A DNA stretch of 64,000 nt, taken from positions 124,001 to 188,000 of the forward strand of contig CBDFMS010000016.1 in assembly GCA_965249735.1 (NCBI GenBank), in the 5' to 3' direction. Positions within the stretch are counted from its first letter, which is position 1. The number at the start of each line of letters is the position of its first letter. The stretch comes from JANQSS01 sp965249735 (lineage in GTDB: Bacteria > Bacteroidota > Bacteroidia > Chitinophagales > Saprospiraceae). Under the pieces are notes generated by a model that worked only from the letters and a program-made list of their open reading frames with translations, was not told the DNA's origin and ran no database searches. This document shows positions 63,563 through 64,000 of this stretch, piece by piece. A program made the position numbers and the translations under genes.

Positions 63563-64000
63563 CTAAGCTCTTTTTTCGAATCGGCCTGTTTTTTCAACCA
63601 GATCAATCCGATAAACAATGTCATTTATCCGTTTATTTGGAAATTCGTCCTCTATTTTCAATCCGGATATATCCTGAAGGCTTGTTTGACTTAGATAATG
63701 TGGTGACAGACCTTCAGTTAGAATATTCAATGCCTCGACAGCCTCCTGATCTTTTAATTCATGAAAAACACCCCAGGCAATGACACTCTGCCAATTGGCA
63801 TAATCCTGAATCTGTTCAACCTCGAAACAAACATTCGCATTATTTCTTATCATATCCATTTTCATTCCCGCCGCCGTAAGACCATATATACTCCCGGCAT
63901 AATAAAAGTAGGTAACCGGCACGATATAGGTGCGACCATCAGCATGACAACCAATCCGGCCGATCACATTGTCATGTAAAACATGTTCAATTTGCTCATG
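63563..64000 (-). CDS. PNPOx-like (NimA-type) flavin-binding protein, 5' end outside window
   Basis: The frame stays open to the right edge (HEQIEHVLHDNVIGRIGCHADGRTYIVPVTYFY), so the start is beyond 64000; the GTG at 63967 is internal. IGRIGCHADGRTYIVPVTY and the split-barrel text MIRNNANVCFEVEQIQDYANWQSVIAWG match the pyridoxamine 5'-phosphate oxidase-like family that includes nitroimidazole reductases. It is convergent with the GCS2-CBS gene. Confidence 0.88.
   Translation of the reverse strand, partial: HEQIEHVLHDNVIGRIGCHADGRTYIVPVTYFYYAGSIYGLTAAGMKMDMIRNNANVCFEVEQIQDYANWQSVIAWGVFHELKDQEAVEALNILTEGLSPHYLSQTSLQDISGLKIEDEFPNKRINDIVYRIDLVEKTGRFEKRA

Overview
The window comes from the chromosome of a Bacteroidota bacterium, most likely of the Saprospiria type (class is inference). 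The support is: secreted giants ending in both kinds of type IX secretion (T9SS) sorting domain, a SusC/SusD pair, lipoproteins with relaxed lipoboxes followed by acidic residues, promoters of the TAnnTTTG type, few Shine-Dalgarno sites and modest GC. No phage, transposon, integron or CRISPR array is visible.

Layout. 1-2.4 kb: end of an ECF sigma factor gene, its probable anti-sigma partner, and an outer-membrane protein gene broken by a one-base frameshift in an A6 tract. 2.4-6.5 kb: a 1336-residue T9SS-exported, HYR-like adhesin. 6.6-19.8 kb: a compact NO and N2O reduction island. norC-norB-norQ-norD reads leftward from a divergent promoter shared with an Rrf2 regulator. nosZ (clade II) and, beyond a terminator-like hairpin, a membrane protein gene with nosL-nosD-nosF-nosY also read leftward. 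A second Rrf2 regulator, a lipoprotein cytochrome c and a 12-helix heme-copper-oxidase-like protein read rightward. No nitrite reductase is present, so the island turns NO and N2O into N2. Both Rrf2 proteins have cluster cysteines at the same three positions, and both divergent promoters carry a nearly identical 21-bp element over the predicted -33 boxes. This is a candidate NO-responsive operator and the most interesting regulatory signal found.

19.8-29.3 kb: sulfotransferase, a NadR-like kinase, a conserved unknown, the GTPases era and der, rfbC and rfbD, a T9SS type-B secreted protein, and ribE. 29.3-44.6 kb: the leftward information-processing block rpsU, xerC, hpf, tRNA-Thr(TGT), tRNA-Tyr, tRNA-Gly, tRNA-Thr(GGT), tuf, tRNA-Trp, secE, nusG, rplK, rplA, rplJ, rplL, rpoB, rpoC. 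The tRNA-tuf order is the same as thrU-tyrU-glyT-thrT-tufB of E. coli. 44.7-52.4 kb: an unknown exported protein, then a leftward SusC-SusD-lipoprotein-lipoprotein nutrient uptake operon with a clear promoter. 52.6-57.8 kb: pdxJ, cdsA-psd, an AstE/AspA-like Zn hydrolase, trhO and a TauE/SafE permease. 57.8-64 kb: an HD phosphohydrolase fused to a Pycsar-effector-like membrane module, a small unknown, two tandem-domain universal stress proteins, a GCS2-CBS fusion, and a NimA/PNPOx-like flavoprotein gene that runs off the right edge.

Functions were assigned by reading motifs by eye. No database search was run, so remote family assignments (12-helix protein, Calx-beta lipoprotein, HD-PycTM fusion) are inference.
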